Shown here piece after piece: positions 59,808-64,000 of a stretch of 64,000 nt of DNA. The stretch's first letter is position 1. Each line of letters begins with the position of its first letter. The position numbers and the translations under genes are program-made. The DNA comes from Clarkia xantiana subsp. parviflora (lineage: Eukaryota; Streptophyta; Magnoliopsida; Myrtales; Onagraceae): NCBI GenBank assembly GCA_036873135.1, contig JAPTYO010000003.1, positions 22,468,001 to 22,532,000 of the forward strand. Reading direction: 5' to 3'. The notes beneath the pieces were generated by a model. The model saw only the letters and a list, made by a program, of their open reading frames with translations. It did no database searches and was not told where the DNA came from.

Positions 59808-60546
59808 CTATGCAGTCAAAAACGAGTTTCTAAGTAGAGACGGAAAATGGTAGGTAAAGTCGAGTCGTAAAGACGGAACGTAGAAACGTAAGTTTCTACC
59901 TAATGCTAAAATTATTAGTAATGAAATGTATAAATGTACATATATGTAATTATGCAAAAGAGATACGAAAATAATTAATATACTCGTTAATAGCCTATAA
60001 CATTTTTTCAATAAAAGATATGACCCCACCAGTAGTCACCTCAACCGTCACGGTGAGCAATTGTTGTGGAACCGTGAGAAGAATTGACGGGTCAATTGTA
60101 GTGTGGGCCAGTATCTCAATTGATATTTTATTATTTTAGAAGTTTAAATGAGAAAGAGATATTGATGGGGTCTAAGACTCTTGCATATTATTAACTAATA
60201 TGGATATTGAACTTGAATAGAATAAGAATAAGTTTTGAATTAATAAAAGATGATTTGACCCACAAATTAAGATCCATGAAAAAAACTCTCGTGGGTTTGG
60301 TTGATAAATTTTGTGGGATTTACATAATTTATTAGATTTGAGTAAATTTTAGCAAATTAAGGTAAAAATTCTAGAAACGGGTAGAAACTTACGTTTTTAC
60401 CGTTTCTACTCGTTTTTACGACTCTACTCGCGTTTCTACCCGTTTCTACTCAGAAAGCGATTCTGGTACGTTTTAACTCGTTTTTTATGGTAAAAACGTA
60501 GAAACGTGCGTTTTTACGACCTAGAAACGAGTTTTTAACTACATAG
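59808..60546. mobile_element. Non-autonomous hAT nested in the LARD-like element (739 bp)
   Basis: The ends CTATGCAGTCAAAAACGAG and, at the right, a near-complement ending TTTTTAACTACATAG are flanked by a perfect 8-bp duplication tacgaaat (59800-59807 and 60547-60554). Both sides are filled with words such as GTTTCTAC, GTAGAAACG and TTTTTACG, of opposite polarity on the two sides. Confidence 0.88.
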
Positions 60547-61169
60547 TACGAAATATTACATTTTATTCATGTATGAAAAACAATTGCACTAACCTTTTAG
60601 CAGCACTCCTTTATGCATGATTGACATGTGACTTCCTTATTCTTCATAAATATACGAGCTAACTCAATATCACATAATGAACACTTTGTAGTGCTCTCAT
60701 AAATATTGAGTTGTCTCTAGTCATCCTTAAGGTCTTTAATCTTGCTCCATAAGTTAGCCAACTCAAACTTCTACAAACTATACAACTCAAAACTTAATGG
60801 TTGTAAGTTTGTACATACGAGTGACTTATTACATAATTTGTTCTTTCATCCACAAAACTTCATAATTTTTTTTATTTATTGTTTGTGGAATAAACCAAAA
60901 TTATTCGCATTAACTTAAGATTTACTTTGTTATATCGTGTTTATACTTTATGATTTGACTTTCTACTTAAGTTGTGTACCCGTAAGGATACTATTTAATT
61001 ATGTTAAGTCAGGACCTAGTAACTTTAGAGGAACCTGACTTACACAGTTTTGAAAGTCAAACCTATTAAACACAATAACAGAACATACATGCGAATTAAC
61101 TATAATAGCTGCAAACTACATACTTGCCAATCCATAAAATAAACTAATATAGAATCAACTAATCATTCA

Positions 61170-62080
61170 GAGTATATCATAATCGACCTTTGGGCAACAA
61201 CTATAATATATTATCATTAAGTAAATGCCAATTAGAAAATAAGCTATTATAGATTCAGATAATCAATAAGAGTATATTATAATCGACCTTTGGGCAACGA
61301 CTATAATACACTAATCTTAATTAAATGCCATAACATTATTTGGAAATTATCAATGTATATTATAACCGACCTTTGGGCAACGACTATAATACACGAATCT
61401 TAATTCAATTCCATAACATTATTGGACAATAAAGAAAATCTTCGGTTAAATATACAAGTTATCTTTGGATATACAAACATACAGAACCAAAAGATCTTAA
61501 TTATCCCATCACGTTTACCGGTTATAGAAAGTGATTCACCTTTGGGCAGAATCCAAAAATTCTAATAACCAGTAAATGTCAATTTATCCAATCATGTATA
61601 CACTAATAGGCATTTCATTATTATCATGGATAAATGACAATTGTATTATATGCATGAAACAAATAAACATTCTAGATTAGTCACTTTGGTGACAATAATC
61701 TACTTAATATATAAGTTCGTGCATATAATTATTTATCTTTATTTAGACATTACTATTATATTATACGCATGAACCAAATAGACATCCTAGATTAGCCACT
61801 TTGGTGACAATAACCTACTTAAAATATATGTTCATGCATATAATAATTGATTTTCTTTAGGCATGACAACACATTCTAGTTTCTTCACTTTGGTGACTAG
61901 AAACTAACCATAAATTCATGCTAATAGTAAATGTCTCATTCAACCATAACCTTATCATTCTAGTTCAATCACTTTGGTGATTAGAAACTAACTATAAAGT
62001 CATGATGATCATATATACCTCATTCATGCATAACATTATCATTCTAGTTAAATCACTTTGGTGATTATAACCAATATTAA
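61170..62080 (-). repeat. Array of nine imperfect hairpins with shared C(CAAA)G loop
   Basis: Plus-strand centres CCTTTGGG occur at 61187, 61287, 61370 and 61539, and CACTTTGGTG at 61682, 61797, 61886, 61970 and 62054. Each is flanked by complementary arms of 9-15 bases. For example, 61271-61285 pairs with 61298-61312, and 61788-61799 with 61804-61817. Read on the minus strand, which is the element's sense strand, every loop is CAAA closed by C-G. The mismatches in the second, third and sixth hairpins are A-C or C-A on plus, hence U-G or G-U on minus. Confidence 0.75.
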
Positions 62081-63537
62081 AGTCATGCATATGGCCTTAA
62101 AGAAATATTTCAATAACTAAATATAACTCGATATCATAATGGTTATCATCATAGTATTGAAACATCACTAAAGAACATTAAGTTTGGCTAAAATAAAATA
62201 TTTTACCCATAAAGTTAATGGTTTTACACCATAAAAACTATGATTTTCCTTAATGAGTAGCGGAAGCAATTAATAAGGAAACTAAAGCAAGTAATCTTTC
62301 ATGCAATAGTCACTTTCATGTTTAAGTCAAACTTACAAATCCTTCATTATTGAAACATAATCAACTCTCAACTTCAAATTTGAATCACATAATCTAATAT
62401 GTCATTCATTCATAAGTCATGCATAGATAACATCATCATGCTTTAGAATTTATACACTCGTGCATGAGAGTTTCAATTGACTACCAACAACATACCCCAA
62501 ATTCATCATTCATGTGTATATGTACAATTATAAATAATATATTATAATTCATAGAAACATGAGATGAACAAAACAAGTAAACTCTAATTTGGTCACTTTA
62601 ACAACAAGAATCAAGATACTATACATGCTAGTATATGTTGTTCATACGATTTGTAAGCAACGTAATTATAGACCTAAATAACTTAATTAAAATGATCTAT
62701 CATACTACCGATTCGTAACAAACCAATACTTAATGGAATCTGACTTAAAGAAAATATCTGCAGAAAATATTTAATCTCATTCGCATATCAGTTATAATGG
62801 CTATACAACAAGAAATCAATCCCGCAAAGCATATTGATAATGCATTAAACAATTCCACTCAGCTTCCGATTGGTTAAATCATGTTTGCACATGAAACATA
62901 AATCTTTCGATTGACCAAACAATCATTCATGCATTTAATTAAAGAAGAAATCAAATCTTCACATTATTAGATCAATCAAGAATTGTTTAATTAATTCATT
63001 CATTAATAGATTTATTCACTTAGATGGAGCGAAAGCACTTTTCAATAATAATACTGCCTAATTTGCAGTTGCAGGAAATCAGATTCGGAAAACAAATATA
63101 AGACTAAACAAATTTCCACCAATTATATTGAGAAAGCTACGGATGGTATCAGAAAACCAAAAATCCATCGTATGGATTAACAATTCAATGAAATATCATT
63201 CCACGGCAAGAGAATAACTGAGTGATTTAATTAATCCCTTCGCCGCCGATTGGGAAAATTAGGTTGAACAACGATTGGAAACCAAACTAATTATGATTGA
63301 TTCCACCGATTAACCGAACCCCTATAATTCCACCGAAAGTAATTGGACTCCACCGATTGATTTAAGCATTAAACACTTTAAACAAACAAAATCGTAACCG
63401 TGAATAATTCGACAACAGTTCGTAAGGCTTTCGAATCAATTCAGGCAATTCAAAGGTGATTACGAATCAAACCCTAACCATTATAATCTATAATCCTAAC
63501 ATAAAGCATAATCAACAACACAGGCTCTGATACTACA

Positions 63538-63965
63538 TGTAAGTTTTACAAACCCTAATTGCCAGGATCTTGATCATGCTTTATGAGGGAAAATATATAG
63601 AGAGATATGACTTACCCGGTAATTGATTTCGATTCCTCTAATCTTCTTAGATTGTCGATGTGTTCTCCGTAGAACTGTTCTACTTCTCTCCCTTGTCCAT
63701 CCTTCTGTCAGAGACCAGTTGATGGAGAACTGCTCTTAATCTCTGCGTCAATAACTGGCAGGGAGAGAGGACCGTTTATAATATTAACCATTTAATCTGG
63801 TACGTCCATCAAGTAACCAATTGAACGGTCTAGATTAAATCATACCATAAAGATATATATTGATATAATATAATATAATACATTATTCAATATATCTATA
63901 CTCGTTAATATTATCTGGCCACATAATTAGAATATATATTGTAACATTAAATATATATTCTTACA
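63538..63965 (-). repeat. LARD-like element LTR (5' LTR)
   Basis: 428 bp. It lacks TC in the gatttctcgattcc run and has two visible substitutions relative to the left LTR. Confidence 0.92.
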
Positions 63966-64000
63966 CGAACAAGTTGTTACTTGATTATTTTTTTAAATAA

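Larger units (their letters stand above)
57177..63965 (-). mobile_element. Non-coding LTR retrotransposon (LARD-like), young
   Basis: The element is 6789 bp with TSD cgaac (57172-57176 and 63966-63970). The LTRs of 430 and 428 bp (TGTAAG..TTACA on the plus strand) differ by about two substitutions and a 2-bp indel by eye. On the minus strand, a Met-tRNA-type primer-binding site (TGTAGTATCAGAGCC; plus 63523-63537) follows the right LTR, and a purine tract (AAGTGGGAGAA; plus 57607-57617) precedes the left. The 5.9-kb interior has no gag, protease, integrase or RT homology and no frame above about 75 codons. It must therefore have moved using proteins from another element. Purine-tract-like AGTGGGAGT also occurs inside (plus 58669-58677 and 59082-59090). 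Confidence 0.88.

Noticed and set aside
61170..62080. CRISPR-like array appearance
   Set aside because: The units are variable hairpins without constant repeats or unique spacers, in a plant nuclear retrotransposon.
63523..63537. tRNA-like sequence near LTRs (also at the other copia primer sites)
   Set aside because: These are primer-binding sites complementary to the 3' end of initiator Met-tRNA, not tRNA genes; no cloverleaf is present.
57607..63537. Hidden decayed gag-pol in the LARD-like element
   Set aside because: No protease, integrase or RT motif was found in short frames on either strand, while the LTRs are nearly identical, so decay is not a good explanation.

Overview
The window is nuclear DNA from a flowering plant, most likely a eudicot. 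The evidence is an 18-exon ERD6-like sugar transporter, a two-exon-type plant phosphoglycerate-mutase-like gene, a tandem family of F-box/LRR genes with three exons each, AT-rich intergenic DNA, and a dense load of Ty1/copia, hAT, Mutator-like and Helitron-derived elements. Coordinates were worked out by eye from the sequence, and no searches were run.

Layout. 1-1.9 kb: 5' end of a histidine-phosphatase (phosphoglycerate-mutase-like) gene on the minus strand, whose remaining exon(s) lie left of the window. 1.9-5.6 kb: AT-rich intergenic DNA. 5.6-6.6 kb: a non-autonomous hAT element. 6.8-52.1 kb: a tandem array of related F-box/LRR genes, all on the plus strand. I count seven copies or pieces: A 6.84-13.75, B 13.81-14.06, C 15.81-17.96, D 23.49-30.86, E 31.66-32.76 (3' half only), F 39.19-47.47 and G 48.63-50.75 kb. 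Every copy is damaged, by truncation, frameshift, splice-site loss or transposon insertion. 52.45-56.44 kb: an ERD6-like monosaccharide transporter on the minus strand, complete in reading frame but with an apparent GA instead of GT at its last 5' splice site. 57.18-63.97 kb: a young LTR retrotransposon with no coding capacity (LARD-like).

Mobile elements with target-site duplications (TSDs) I could read directly: copia 1 (7333-11899, TSD ttcta), copia 2 (23582-28927, TSD cactg), copia 3 (33333-38548, TSD accct), copia 4 (39709-44510, TSD ctacc), a Ty3/gypsy deletion derivative (50751-52137, TSD taaca) and the non-coding LTR element (57177-63965, TSD cgaac). There are five hAT-type non-autonomous elements with 8-bp TSDs and four Mutator-like MITEs with 9-10 bp TSDs. 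A Helitron helicase-like coding remnant and an oddly interlocked pair of MITE inverted repeats are also present. Copia 2 and copia 3 keep full-length open gag-pol frames and have nearly identical LTRs.

Most unusual signals. (1) An array of nine imperfect hairpins at 61.17-62.08 kb inside the non-coding LTR element. All share the loop C(CAAA)G when read on the element's sense strand, and most stem mismatches become G-U wobbles only on that strand, which points to a structured RNA. (2) A whole F-box cluster broken copy by copy, including one gene (D) whose 552-codon frame is intact except for a young copia in the F-box codons. (3) Several unrelated hAT-type MITEs that share one design: arrays of short CG-containing words running inward from each end. 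(4) The transporter splice-donor lesion.
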